From assembly GCA_024275825.1 (NCBI GenBank), contig JAJRYK010000030.1, forward strand, positions 1 through 64,000: a DNA stretch of 64,000 nt, written 5' to 3'. Every line of letters starts with the position of its first letter. Within the stretch, counting starts at the first letter, position 1. A program made the position numbers and the translations under genes. The stretch comes from Alphaproteobacteria bacterium. GTDB taxonomy: Bacteria; Pseudomonadota; Alphaproteobacteria; Micavibrionales; Micavibrionaceae. Below the pieces are notes generated by a model. That model was not told the origin of the DNA. It did not search any database and saw only the letters and a program-made list of their open reading frames with translations. Positions 15,788-24,387 of the stretch are shown here, one piece after another.

Positions 15788-15979
15788 CTAGCTTTTTGGA
15801 CGACAGTCTGGCGTAAATGCATAGTGAGCGTTGTTTCCAACTTGCGTAATCCTACCTTCTTCTTGCAAGTGATGTAGAGCACGATCTATTCCAGGGCCAA
15901 GTGGTATGTCCCTTTTTAACTCCTCACGTGTTGCTCCGCCTTCTCCCGCCTTTTCAAGGAAGGCAGATACGATAGCCAT
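15788..15979 (-). CDS. small winged-helix-like protein, unknown
   Basis: The 63-residue product, AFLEKAGEGGATREELKRDI then IDRALHHLQEEGRITQVGN, looks like a minimal winged helix: two helices and a short wing with AHYAF. It could bind DNA or be a degraded regulator. No clear Shine-Dalgarno precedes the ATG at 15979. It is convergent with the DUF1491 gene; no target site is evident. The 200-bp gap on its upstream side holds only a solitary class 1 arm. Confidence 0.45.
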   Translation of the reverse strand: MAIVSAFLEKAGEGGATREELKRDIPLGPGIDRALHHLQEEGRITQVGNNAHYAFTPDCRPKS

Positions 15980-16140
15980 TTCAAGTGCTGAGCGCTCGAT
16001 TATGTATTCCTTTTTATTAACTTAATTTCTATAAGGCTATCATGGCGCATGTGAGAATCAAACCTTTAATTTGAGTATGCCTAAGAACCTTCCTAAAATT
16101 AGGTATCCTATCCTGCAACATTTTCTTTACTGTGAAAAAA

Positions 16141-16168
16141 CTTAGTGACCCTTAGTGTCTTAGTGGTT
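16141..16168. repeat. solitary class 1 arm upstream of prfC
   Basis: The reverse complement is AACCACTAAGACACTAAG followed by GGTCACTAAG, which differs from the gatA-gatB palindrome arms (3363-3443) at only one or two of 28 positions. No complementary arm lies upstream. It ends 11 nt before the prfC ATG, in the place where a Shine-Dalgarno would be expected. Confidence 0.8.
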
Positions 16169-16179
16169 ACAACCATCAA

Positions 16180-17754
16180 ATGACTTTACCAGACATCATC
16201 GCTAACCGCCGTACGTTCGCCATCATCTCCCACCCGGATGCGGGGAAGACGACGCTTACTGAAAAGCTGCTGCTGTTTGGCGGGGCGATTGAGATGGCGG
16301 GGGCGGTGAAGGCCAAGGGTGCGCGGCGGCGGGCGCGCTCTGACTGGATGAAGGTGGAGCAAGAGCGCGGAATTTCTGTGGCCTCGTCCGTGATGACATT
16401 TGAGAATGGCGGGATCACCTATAATCTGCTCGACACGCCGGGGCACGAGGATTTTTCGGAGGACACGTACAGGGTTCTTACGGCCGTGGATAGCGCGATT
16501 ATGGTGCTGGATGCGGCGAAGGGGATTGAGGTGCAAACGCGCAAGTTGTTTGAGGTTTGCCGCCTTAGGGATATGCCGATCATCACCTTCATCAACAAGC
16601 TTGACCGTGATGGGCAAGACCCGTTTGATCTGCTTGATGAGATTGAGCAGAGCCTTGCTTTGGATGTTACGCCCGCCAGTTGGCCGATCGGCATGGGCCG
16701 CGATTTTAAGGGCTGTTACGATTTGATCAATGATCAGCTCGTGCTGTTTGATCGCTCCAAGGGTGATGTGTTGCAGAGCAGCGCTCAGTGCTCCGGCCTT
16801 GATGATCCAAAGCTTGATGAGCTGCTCAGCGCCGATGAAGCGACCAAGCTGCGCGAGGATGTCGAGATGGTGCGCGGCCTGTGCCCGGAGTTTGATCGCG
16901 AGGCGTATCTGCAGGGCACAATGACGCCGGTCTTTTTTGGCTCGGCCGTGAATAATTTTGGTGTACGCGAGATGTTGGCTGGGATCGAAACATTTGCGCC
17001 ATCGCCGCGTCCGCAAAAGACCGAAGGGCGCGCGATTAACCCTGATGAAAAAAAGGTTACGGCTTTTGTTTTCAAGATCCAGGCGAATATGGATCCGAAG
17101 CACCGTGATCGTATGGCCTTCGCCCGTATTTGCTCCGGCAAGTTTAAGCGCGGGATGAAGCTTAAGCACGTACGCTCTGGTAAAATGTTGACCATTCATT
17201 CGCCGCAGCTTTTCCTGGCCCAAGATCGCGAGATGGCCGAAGTTGCGTTCCCAGGTGATATCATCGGCCTGCCCAACTATGGCGGTCTGCGGATCGGAGA
17301 TTCTTTGACGGAGGGCGAGGATTTGGTCTTCGCTGATATCCCAAGTTTTGCGCCAGAATTGATGCAGCGCGCGCGGCCGGAAGACCCGCTAAAGGCCAAG
17401 CATTTGGGCAAGGCGCTAGAGCAACTGGCCGAAGAGGGTGCAGCCCGCGTGTTTAAGCCGATCATGGACCCAGATTGGGTGGTCGGCGTTGTCGGCGCTC
17501 TGCAATTCGAAGTGCTCGCTGACCGCATTCGTACTGAATACGAGATCCCGGTGAAGTTTGAGCAAACCCAGCTTTACACCGCCCGCTGGCTGTCCTGCGA
17601 TGATACCGCGGTTTTGAAGGGGTTCATAGACGGAACCCGTAGCGCTGTTGCTTATGACCATGACGGTGACCCGGTGTTTTTGGCGCGTAATGATTGGCAT
17701 TTAACCGATGCGATGGAGAAGAATCCGGAGATTGAATTTAAAGCTGTGAAGTGA
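16180..17754 (+). CDS. prfC: peptide chain release factor 3
   Basis: RF3 is the GTPase that recycles RF1/RF2 from terminating ribosomes. The G motifs are SHPDAGKTTL (G1, residue 18), EQERGISVASS (G2), DTPGHEDFSEDTYR (G3, the SEDTYR extension being RF3-specific) and INKLDRDG (G4). The KARRRARSDWMKVEQERGI stretch confirms RF3 over EF-G. Length is 524 residues, normal. The ATG has no obvious Shine-Dalgarno because a repeat half-arm lies immediately upstream. Confidence 0.97.
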   Translation: MTLPDIIANRRTFAIISHPDAGKTTLTEKLLLFGGAIEMAGAVKAKGARRRARSDWMKVEQERGISVASSVMTFENGGITYNLLDTPGHEDFSEDTYRVLTAVDSAIMVLDAAKGIEVQTRKLFEVCRLRDMPIITFINKLDRDGQDPFDLLDEIEQSLALDVTPASWPIGMGRDFKGCYDLINDQLVLFDRSKGDVLQSSAQCSGLDDPKLDELLSADEATKLREDVEMVRGLCPEFDREAYLQGTMTPVFFGSAVNNFGVREMLAGIETFAPSPRPQKTEGRAINPDEKKVTAFVFKIQANMDPKHRDRMAFARICSGKFKRGMKLKHVRSGKMLTIHSPQLFLAQDREMAEVAFPGDIIGLPNYGGLRIGDSLTEGEDLVFADIPSFAPELMQRARPEDPLKAKHLGKALEQLAEEGAARVFKPIMDPDWVVGVVGALQFEVLADRIRTEYEIPVKFEQTQLYTARWLSCDDTAVLKGFIDGTRSAVAYDHDGDPVFLARNDWHLTDAMEKNPEIEFKAVK

Positions 17755-17758
17755 CGGT

Positions 17759-17923
17759 TTATTTAAATGTAAATTCCGATGTGGCGTCTGCGCTCACACT
17801 TGGTGTTTCGCTAAAGTGTGATTCAAAAACAGAGCGAGCATAAGCGGCTTGCACAGATAGTGGTTCTGGTGCATTTGCAATTTCTGAGATAAGGCTTTGT
17901 CCATTAAATGCGTTTCTAACCAT
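17759..17923 (-). CDS. small 54-residue protein, unknown
   Basis: Between prfC and iscR a minus-strand frame encodes MVRNAFNGQSLISEIANAPE, continuing to a stop at 17759. An AAAAGGATTACAACACC leader gives a Shine-Dalgarno about 10 nt before the ATG. The product is soluble and serine/alanine-rich with no motif that I recognise. It is the only coding signal in this 374-bp gap. Confidence 0.5.
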   Translation of the reverse strand: MVRNAFNGQSLISEIANAPEPLSVQAAYARSVFESHFSETPSVSADATSEFTFK

Positions 17924-18095
17924 GGTGTTGTAATCCTTTTAATTCTATGACATTTCAAACACTTGACCTCAGAATACGCGGCGAATCTTTATAAAACCTT
18001 AATGAGGCGCTGAAAATGGCATGTTTTTGTATGTTTTTGGCAAGAAGGGGGTTGAAAAGCGCGGTCAGACATGACATTTAAACAGTACAAAACTT

Positions 18096-18119
18096 ATACC
18101 TAATTGAAGTGCACGGTAT
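18096..18119. promoter_or_regulatory. candidate Rrf2/IscR operator of the suf operon
   Basis: ATACC (18096-18100) and GGTAT (18115-18119) form the outer arms of a 24-nt site just upstream of the iscR start (18129). Type 1 IscR sites have ATA...TAT ends at similar spacing (25 nt), which suggests autoregulation; the inner bases match poorly. Confidence 0.4.
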
Positions 18120-18128
18120 GCTTATTAC

Positions 18129-18560
18129 ATGATCAAAGTTTCAAAACTCGCTGACTATGCTGTTGTGATTTTGTCCGTTATTGGGCAGGACGAGGCGCTT
18201 ATGAATGCCAGCGATGTGGCCAAAACGTCTAATTTGCCGGAGCCGACAGTCGCGAAGGTGCTTAAGCTCCTAACAAAAGCGGATGTTTTAAGCTCTGTGC
18301 GCGGCGCGAGCGGTGGTTATCATTTGGCGCGGCCGATCGAAAACATCACCATTGCCGATGTGATCTGCGCGATTGATGGGCCGATTGCGCTGACCTCTTG
18401 CGTGGAGGCGGTGGATGAGTCCTGCTGTGATTATGCGCAATGCTGTCCGATGAATGGGCGCTGGAATAAAGTGAATGCGGCGATTAAAACGGCGTTGGAC
18501 GGTGTGAGCTTGGCGGATATGACTGAGGGCTGCATGGCCGAAATGAAGGAAAGAGCATGA
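18129..18560 (+). CDS. iscR: Rrf2-family Fe-S cluster assembly regulator
   Basis: The 143-residue product has the Rrf2 winged helix ([17 protein letters not shown], then [22 protein letters not shown]) and a cysteine cluster [20 protein letters not shown] near residues 98-117 that would hold a [2Fe-2S] centre. It belongs to the suf-associated regulator group and heads the suf operon, overlapping sufB by 4 nt (ATGA). When the cluster is intact it would be expected to repress the operon. Confidence 0.92.
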   Translation: MIKVSKLADYAVVILSVIGQDEALMNASDVAKTSNLPEPTVAKVLKLLTKADVLSSVRGASGGYHLARPIENITIADVICAIDGPIALTSCVEAVDESCCDYAQCCPMNGRWNKVNAAIKTALDGVSLADMTEGCMAEMKERA

Positions 18561-20020
18561 GCAGCGCAATCTCAAAAGAAACGATCGATACTGTTAATGA
18601 CATGGCCGGGAAATATGAGGCGGGCTTTGTCACCGATATTGAGAGCGAAAAGGCGCCGATGGGCTTGTCCGAGGACACTGTGCGCTTTATCTCTGCGAAG
18701 AAGAGCGAGCCGGAATGGCTGCTTGAATGGCGCTTGAAGGCGTACCGGAAATGGTTGGAGATGCCCGAACCGGACTGGGCGAAGCTGGATATTAAGCCGA
18801 TTGATTATCAGGCCTCCTATTACTACGCCGCGCCAAAGAGCATGGAGGACCGCCCGCAAAGCCTTGATGAGGTTGACCCGAAATTGCTGGAGACGTATGA
18901 GAAGCTCGGCATTCCATTGCGGGAGCAGGAAATGCTGGCGGGCGTTGCGGTGGATGTGGTGTTTGATTCTGTCTCCGTTGGCACAACGTTCAAGGCGAAG
19001 CTGGCCGAGGAGGGCGTGATTTTCTGCTCCATTTCCGAGGCCGTGCAGGACCATCCTGAACTGGTGAAGAAATATATGGGCAGCGTTGTGCCGCCGGGCG
19101 ATAACAAACATGCGTGCCTGAACAGCGCGGTGTTCACCGATGGTTCGTTTGTCTATATCCCGCCGGGTGTGCGCTGTCCGATGGAGTTGTCAACGTACTT
19201 CCGCATTAATGAGCTGAACACCGGCCAGTTCGAACGTACGCTTATCATCGCGGATAAGGGCAGCTATGTGAGTTATCTGGAGGGCTGCACCGCGCCGATG
19301 CGTGATGAAAACCAGCTGCACGCGGCGGTGGTGGAGCTGGTCACGCATGAGGATGCGGAGATCAAATATTCCACCGTGCAAAACTGGTATCCCGGCGACC
19401 CGGAAACCGGCGTGGGCGGGATTTACAATTTCGTGACCAAGCGCGGCATTTGCGAAGGGCGCAATTCAAAGATCAGCTGGACACAGGTCGAGACCGGCAG
19501 CGCGATCACGTGGAAATATCCGTCCTGTATCCTCAAGGGTGACAATTCAATCGGCGAGTTTTACAGCGTTGCGATCACTAACGGCCGTAAGCAAGCCGAT
19601 ACCGGCACCAAGATGATCCATATCGGCAAAAACACCCGCAGCCGCGTGATCTCCAAGGGGATCAGCGCGGGGCGGGCGAACAACACGTATCGCGGGCTGG
19701 TCAAAATATTACCAAAGGCGGAAGGCGCGCGGAATTTCACCGTGTGTGACAGCCTGCTGATCGGCGATCAATGCGGCGCGCACACCGTGCCCTATATCGA
19801 AAGCCGGAATAAGTCGGCGAGTTTGGAACATGAAGCAACCACCAGCAAAATCGGTGAAGACCAAATGTTCTACTGTCTCCAACGCGGCATGAGCGAGGAA
19901 GAAGCAATCGCCCTGATCGTAAACGGCTTCGCGAGAGAGGTAATGCAGCACCTGCCGATGGAATTCGCGGTCGAGGCGCAGAAATTGATTGGGATTAGTT
20001 TGGAAGGGAGCGTTGGGTAG
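18557..20020 (+). CDS. sufB: Fe-S cluster scaffold subunit SufB
   Basis: SufB forms the SufBC2D scaffold on which Fe-S clusters are built. The 487-residue product has the conserved core [38 protein letters not shown] (cluster-ligand Cys candidate) and [16 protein letters not shown], and the C-terminal [20 protein letters not shown] helix. It overlaps iscR and is followed by a repeat-rich gap and an inserted orphan gene before sufC. Confidence 0.97.
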   Translation: MSSAISKETIDTVNDMAGKYEAGFVTDIESEKAPMGLSEDTVRFISAKKSEPEWLLEWRLKAYRKWLEMPEPDWAKLDIKPIDYQASYYYAAPKSMEDRPQSLDEVDPKLLETYEKLGIPLREQEMLAGVAVDVVFDSVSVGTTFKAKLAEEGVIFCSISEAVQDHPELVKKYMGSVVPPGDNKHACLNSAVFTDGSFVYIPPGVRCPMELSTYFRINELNTGQFERTLIIADKGSYVSYLEGCTAPMRDENQLHAAVVELVTHEDAEIKYSTVQNWYPGDPETGVGGIYNFVTKRGICEGRNSKISWTQVETGSAITWKYPSCILKGDNSIGEFYSVAITNGRKQADTGTKMIHIGKNTRSRVISKGISAGRANNTYRGLVKILPKAEGARNFTVCDSLLIGDQCGAHTVPYIESRNKSASLEHEATTSKIGEDQMFYCLQRGMSEEEAIALIVNGFAREVMQHLPMEFAVEAQKLIGISLEGSVG

Positions 20021-20030
20021 AATGTTTTTA

Positions 20031-20057
20031 AACCACCAAGACACGAAGACACCAAGT
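20031..20057. repeat. solitary class 1 arm after sufB
   Basis: AACCACCAAGACACGAAG followed by ACACCAAG has the class 1 word pattern. No complementary arm is seen; a block of class 3 hairpins follows instead. Confidence 0.65.
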
Positions 20058-20071
20058 TACTCAGCCCACCT

Positions 20072-20211
20072 TGTCATCCCGAGCGAAGCCGAGGGATCTG
20101 ATCAAGAGACGACAGGGGGCGGCCCATCCATTTCCGTCATTCCGGCGAAGGCCGGAATCCATAACCTTGTATCAACTATGCATGGATCCCGGATCAAGTC
20201 CGGGATGACGG
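20072..20211. repeat. class 3 hairpin cluster between sufB and the orphan gene
   Basis: The first unit is GTCATCCCGAGCGAAGCCGA plus GGGATC (20072-20098). The second, 20134-20211, opens CCGTCATTCCGGCGAAGG with hairpin TTCCGG/CCGGAA, has outer ATCCAT/ATGGAT pairs, and closes TCCCGGATCAAGTCCGGGA plus TGACGG. It is transcribed within the suf operon if that is a single unit. Confidence 0.8.
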
Positions 20212-20239
20212 GGTTTTATGTGGAGAGGAGTGTTGGGTG

Positions 20240-20779
20240 ATGATTACAAGCAAGCAAGCTTTTTATACATTGGATGAAACTTTTCGAAGGAAATCACTTA
20301 TCCACCCATCCCTTGGGCCTTGTTGGAGGCAGGCGGATGTTCTCGATGTTCTTGACCACTGCTTGTCCAAGAACCTTCTTGTAGAAAGTGCTGAAGTGTT
20401 TTTGATACAGGAGAAGCCACTTGATCCTGAATATATTCCGTTTTCACCGCATTTTTCACCTTTTTATGGAAGTGCAGAAAAGGGTGGTGAAGAACATCAA
20501 GAAATTTTCATTGAGCAAAGTTATGTGTATTCTCTTATTCCTAATAAAAACGGAGAGTTAATTCTGTACGTTGTAGATTTAGAAGATGAAGGCGTAGATT
20601 TAAATAATGGCTCCTGGACAGACTTATGTTTGAGTTCTTCTGATGTGATGAAAACCAAGGTTAAGGATAGTCATGAGGCATTTTTCGATGATATTGAAAA
20701 CCATCTATTAGATGATTTTTATTGGACATTTTTATTGGTATGTAAAAAAGAGTGGGAAAATCCTGATGATCAAAATTAA
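20240..20779 (+). CDS. orphan protein inserted between sufB and sufC
   Basis: The product of about 179 residues is acidic and soluble, with phrases such as IPFSPHFSPFYGSAEKGGEE and LYVVDLEDEGVDLNNGSW. It resembles no Suf protein or other family I know. Its codon use is visibly AT-richer than sufB or sufC. The stop lies 14 nt inside sufC, so the sufC ribosome-binding region is within this gene. The ATG at 20240 is chosen over an adjacent GTG at 20237. It looks like an acquired gene fixed inside the operon; no role in Fe-S assembly is implied by sequence. Confidence 0.7.
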   Translation: MITSKQAFYTLDETFRRKSLIHPSLGPCWRQADVLDVLDHCLSKNLLVESAEVFLIQEKPLDPEYIPFSPHFSPFYGSAEKGGEEHQEIFIEQSYVYSLIPNKNGELILYVVDLEDEGVDLNNGSWTDLCLSSSDVMKTKVKDSHEAFFDDIENHLLDDFYWTFLLVCKKEWENPDDQN

Positions 20780-21527
20780 AGACTTAAAAGCCAGCGTCGA
20801 AACCGATGACGGCGCTGTGGAAATCTTGAAGGGCATATCGCTCGATATCCCGGCGGGCGAAGTCCATGCGATTATGGGGCCGAACGGATCGGGGAAATCG
20901 ACGCTTTCATATGTGCTGGCGGGGCGTGATGAGTATGAGGTTACCGGCGGATCGGTTACGCTGGATGGCGAGGATTTGCTGGAGCTGGCGCCCGAAGAAC
21001 GCGCGGCGGCGGGGATGTTTTTGGCGTTTCAATATCCTGTGGAAATCCCTGGGGTTAATATGAGTATGTTTCTGAAAACCTCAATTAATTCAATCCGTAA
21101 GCAGCGCGGAGAGGAAGAGCTTAATGCGCTTTCTATGCTGAAACTGATGAAAACCAAATGCAGAGAGCTGGGCATTTCTGACGATATGATGAAGCGCGCG
21201 GTCAATGTTGGTTTTTCCGGCGGAGAGAAAAAGCGCAATGAAGTGCTGCAAATGGCGATGCTGGACCCGAAATTCTGCGTGCTGGATGAGACCGATAGCG
21301 GGCTGGATATTGATGCGCTGAAAATTGTCGCGAGCGGCGTGAATGCGATGCGCAGCCCGGATAAATCCTTTCTGATTATCACGCATTATCAGCGCTTGCT
21401 GGATTATATAAAGCCCGATGTGGTGCATATTTTAGCGGATGGTAAGATCATCAAAACCGGCGGGCCGGAGCTAGCGCAAGAGCTGGAAGATAAGGGATAC
21501 GCTGAATTTGTGGGTGAGGCGGCTTAA
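20766..21527 (+). CDS. sufC: Fe-S cluster assembly ATPase SufC
   Basis: SufC is the ABC-type ATPase of the SufBC2D complex. The Walker A is GPNGSGKSTL, the signature is VGFSGGEKKRNEVLQM (SufC-specific), the Walker B is FCVLDETDSGLD, and the H-loop is IITHYQRLLDYI. The natural start is the ATG at 20766 (MIKIKDLKASVE); the longer upstream extension in the same frame lies within the orphan gene and does not resemble SufC. The product is 253 residues. Confidence 0.97.
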   Translation: MIKIKDLKASVETDDGAVEILKGISLDIPAGEVHAIMGPNGSGKSTLSYVLAGRDEYEVTGGSVTLDGEDLLELAPEERAAAGMFLAFQYPVEIPGVNMSMFLKTSINSIRKQRGEEELNALSMLKLMKTKCRELGISDDMMKRAVNVGFSGGEKKRNEVLQMAMLDPKFCVLDETDSGLDIDALKIVASGVNAMRSPDKSFLIITHYQRLLDYIKPDVVHILADGKIIKTGGPELAQELEDKGYAEFVGEAA

Positions 21528-21535
21528 GAAGGGTT

Positions 21536-21622
21536 ACCACAAAGGCTCAAAGGACACTAAGAATCACAAAGAAAAAAATAAAAATACTTTGTGATTCTTT
21601 GAGGGCTTTGAGTCTTTGTGGT
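21536..21622. repeat. long palindrome, class 1, sufC-sufD gap
   Basis: The left arm ACCACAAAGGCTCAAAGG plus ACACTAAGAATCACAAAG pairs with the right arm CTTTGTGATTCTTTGAGG plus GCTTTGAGTCTTTGTGGT over about 36 nt. It is nearly the same sequence as the palindrome at 22591-22683, so the two copies flank sufD. The sufD ATG is 20 nt past the right arm, with AAAAAAGG as Shine-Dalgarno. Confidence 0.9.
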
Positions 21623-21641
21623 GAAATAAAAAAGGTTAAAA

Positions 21642-22640
21642 ATGAAAGCACTAAAGTTAGACAATTTACCAACGCCCAAGGTTGAGGAATGGAAATATAC
21701 CAACCTTCCGCGCGCGATTTCGGCTGATCTGGTGGATGCGCCGGTGCAGGAAATTACTATCCACAAAACCCGTGGACAAATTTGTGGACAGGCTGAGGAT
21801 ATTTTATTTACCGGTGAGGCCGGAGCGCTTCACTCGCTGCGGCTGAAGATTATTTTGGAGGAAGGCGCGCAGCTGACAGTGCTGGAGCGCCATGACGGTA
21901 GCGGCGCGTATTGGAAGAATATGGTCACCGAGATTGAGGTCGGCGCGCATGCGCGGCTCAATCACATTCGTTTGGTCGAGGATAGCGGGGAGGGTGTGAA
22001 TACCAATATGGTGCATATCACGCAAGGGGCGGACTCGCTCTATAATGGCTTTACGCTCAATATTGGCGGCAAATTAACGCGCCACGAAATTCATGCGGAA
22101 ATTCAGGGGCAAAATGCGGAGCTGCATTTGAATGGCTTGAATTTGTTGGCGGGGCAGCAGCATGGCGATACAACAATCTTGATCGAGCATCAAGCGCCGC
22201 ATTCTCAATCAAACCAATTCTATCGCTCGCTGCTGGATGATAATGCACGCGGGGTTTTTCAGGGTAAAGTGCACGTACATCAGATAGCGCAGAAAACCGA
22301 TGCGTATCAGCTTTCGAACGCGATCTTGCTTTCGCAAGGGGCGGAGATGGATACGAAGCCGGAGCTGGAAATTTACGCTGATGATGTAAAATGTTCGCAT
22401 GGCGCGACGACGGGGCAACTGGACGAAGAGCCTTTGTTTTACTTGCGTTCGCGGGGCTTAAGCGAGAAGGCAGCGCGCCAGCTCTTGATCGAAGCCTTTG
22501 TGGATGACGTTGTGGAAAAGATTGGGGATGAAGAGCTTGAGGCAAGAGTGAGTAAGATGTGTAGGCAATGGTTAGGGGGAGTTTTAAGTATTCACCACAA
22601 AGGCTCAAAGGATACAAAGTTTCTCAAAGAAAATAAATAA
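21642..22640 (+). CDS. sufD: Fe-S cluster assembly protein SufD, with a repeat-encoded tail
   Basis: SufD pairs with SufB in the scaffold. The N-terminus has VEEWKYTNLPRAI, and the core has ILLSQGAEMDTKPELEIYAD, DVKCSHGATTGQLDEEPLFY and LRSRGLSEKAARQLLIEAF, all family signatures including the functionally important Cys/His region. The length is 332 residues. The last 16 residues (IHHKGSKDTKFLKENK) are encoded by the left arm of the class 1 palindrome that starts at 22591, so the natural end was probably near RQWLGG and the repeat supplied a new stop codon. Confidence 0.95.
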   Translation: MKALKLDNLPTPKVEEWKYTNLPRAISADLVDAPVQEITIHKTRGQICGQAEDILFTGEAGALHSLRLKIILEEGAQLTVLERHDGSGAYWKNMVTEIEVGAHARLNHIRLVEDSGEGVNTNMVHITQGADSLYNGFTLNIGGKLTRHEIHAEIQGQNAELHLNGLNLLAGQQHGDTTILIEHQAPHSQSNQFYRSLLDDNARGVFQGKVHVHQIAQKTDAYQLSNAILLSQGAEMDTKPELEIYADDVKCSHGATTGQLDEEPLFYLRSRGLSEKAARQLLIEAFVDDVVEKIGDEELEARVSKMCRQWLGGVLSIHHKGSKDTKFLKENK

Positions 22641-22683
22641 AATACTTTGTGATTCTTTGAGGCCTTAGAGCCTTTGTGGTGAA
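22591..22683. repeat. long palindrome, class 1, overlapping the sufD 3' end
   Basis: TTCACCACAAAGGCTCAAAG (22591-22610) and its partner ending CCTTTGTGGTGAA (22683) form arms of about 39 nt with scattered mismatches. The left arm and loop up to 22640 are translated as the last 16 residues and stop of sufD. The sufS ATG is at 22692, only 8 nt past the element, without a clear Shine-Dalgarno. Confidence 0.9.
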
Positions 22684-22691
22684 AAAATAGA

Positions 22692-23933
22692 ATGTTAATG
22701 ATGGAAAATAAAACAGATATATCGTACTGCCGCAAAGACTTCTCGATTTTGCAAACGCAGATGAATGGGAAGCGTTTGGCGTTTTTGGATAGTGCGGCCA
22801 GTGCGCAGAAGCCGGCCTGCGTACTGGCGGCGATGAATGAGGTTTATGAGAGTGGATATGCGAATATTCACAGGGGGCTATACGGACTTTCTCAGAATTT
22901 GACGCAAGCGTACGAGGGCGTACGCTCTAGGGTTGCCAGTTTCATCAATGCCCAGTCGGAGCGCAATATTGTCTTCACACGCAACGCGACGGAGGCGATT
23001 AATCTGGTCGCGCAGAGTTGGGGACGTACGTTTTTATCGGAGGGTGATGAGGTTATTTTGACCGAGATGGAGCATCACGCGAATATTGTGCCGTGGCAAT
23101 TACTGCGTGATCAGATTGGTATCGTTATAAAAACGGTTCCGGTTGATGAAACTGGCGCGCTGGACCTTGTGGCGTTTGATCAATTATTTACCCATAAGAC
23201 GAAATTGGCCGCTTTTACCCATGTATCTAATGCGCTGGGGATCATCAATCCAGTTAAGCAAATGGTTGAAATGGCTAAAGATTTCTATCCTGAGATGGCT
23301 GTGCTTGTGGATGGATCGCAGGGCATTGTGCATGGATCTGTGGATATCCAGAGTATAGGTGCAGATTTCTATGTGTTTACAGGGCACAAGCTCTATGGCC
23401 CGACTGGGATTGGGGTTTTGTATGGTAAGGCAGAGCTTTTGAACGATATGCCGCCCTATCAGGGGGGCGGCGATATGATTGAGACGGTCAGTTTTGATCG
23501 CACAGTGTATAAAAATGCGCCTTATCGGTTTGAGGCTGGCACGCCGCCGATTGTTGAGGTGATCGGGCTGGGCGCGGCTGTGGACTACCTTGTGGATATC
23601 GGGATGGATAACATTGCAGCGCATGAGGCGGCATTGCTTGAATACGCCACCGCGCAGCTGTTGGAGATTGATGGGCTAAGCTTGCACGGCACGGCGGCGG
23701 AGAAAGTCGGGATTATAAGCTTTACGATGGACGGCGCGCATCCCAGCGATATTGGGATGGTGCTGGACCAAATGGGCGTGGCGGTGCGTACGGGGCATCA
23801 TTGCTGTATGCCGCTGATGGAGGCGATGGGTGTGGATTCAACGGCGCGCGCGTCGTTGGGCTTGTATAGTAACCGTGATGATATAGATCAATTGATAGAG
23901 GGGCTTCACAAGGTGAAGTCGATGTTTTCATGA
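22692..23933 (+). CDS. sufS: cysteine desulfurase SufS (group II)
   Basis: SufS is the PLP enzyme that removes sulfur from cysteine for cluster assembly. The family start YCRKDFSILQTQMNGKRLAF then LDSAASAQKPACVLAAM, the DEVILTEMEHHANIVPWQ and the PLP lysine motif FTGHKLYGPTGIGVLYG are present. The catalytic Cys lies in VRTGHHCCMPLMEAMG near residue 365. The 413-residue length is standard for SufS. The stop overlaps the following sufT start by 4 nt. Confidence 0.97.
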   Translation: MLMMENKTDISYCRKDFSILQTQMNGKRLAFLDSAASAQKPACVLAAMNEVYESGYANIHRGLYGLSQNLTQAYEGVRSRVASFINAQSERNIVFTRNATEAINLVAQSWGRTFLSEGDEVILTEMEHHANIVPWQLLRDQIGIVIKTVPVDETGALDLVAFDQLFTHKTKLAAFTHVSNALGIINPVKQMVEMAKDFYPEMAVLVDGSQGIVHGSVDIQSIGADFYVFTGHKLYGPTGIGVLYGKAELLNDMPPYQGGGDMIETVSFDRTVYKNAPYRFEAGTPPIVEVIGLGAAVDYLVDIGMDNIAAHEAALLEYATAQLLEIDGLSLHGTAAEKVGIISFTMDGAHPSDIGMVLDQMGVAVRTGHHCCMPLMEAMGVDSTARASLGLYSNRDDIDQLIEGLHKVKSMFS

Positions 23934-24355
23934 ATAAAATGATACCGGTAGCGGATAAAGAGATGGTGAAAAATGCTGTCGGCGGCGCGGATGAATATGA
24001 TGAGCTGGCTGAGCCGCCGAACGTGACGGTCTCGGAAGATCATCCGCTATGCGCGAAGGTCGTTGCGGCGATCAGAGAGATTTATGACCCGGAAATTCCG
24101 GTGAATATTTATGAGCTTGGCCTGATTTATCTGGTTGATATTAAGGATAAGGACGGCAAGGCGGATGTCTTTGTGCAAATGTCGCTGACCTCGCCGGGGT
24201 GCCCGGTGGCGCAGGAAATGCCCGGCTGGGTGCAGGCGGCGATCTTGCCGCTGGAGGGTGTTGGTGATGTGGATGTTGAAATCGTCTGGGACCCGACCTG
24301 GGATCCGTCAATGATGGCGGAGACGGCGAAGATGCAATTGAATATGTTCGTCTAG
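23930..24355 (+). CDS. sufT: SUF system DUF59/MIP18 protein SufT
   Basis: The 141-residue product has the DUF59 core AAIREIYDPEIPVNIYELGL and the MSLTSPGCPVAQEMPGWV motif with the conserved Cys, ending VEIVWDPTWDPSMM. This family helps Fe-S protein maturation and is regularly found in alphaproteobacterial suf operons. It is translationally coupled to sufS (ATGA overlap). The 114 nt after it are mostly a class 3 repeat. Confidence 0.92.
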   Translation: MNKMIPVADKEMVKNAVGGADEYDELAEPPNVTVSEDHPLCAKVVAAIREIYDPEIPVNIYELGLIYLVDIKDKDGKADVFVQMSLTSPGCPVAQEMPGWVQAAILPLEGVGDVDVEIVWDPTWDPSMMAETAKMQLNMFV

Positions 24356-24387
24356 TTTTTCTTGACGAACGGCGTGAGTTTAGAAAA

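Noticed and set aside
16186-17223. Long antisense frame of 345 codons opposite prfC
   Set aside because: It mirrors the RF3 codons, has no Shine-Dalgarno or recognisable domain, and the product is rich in Arg/His/Leu as typical of an antisense shadow.
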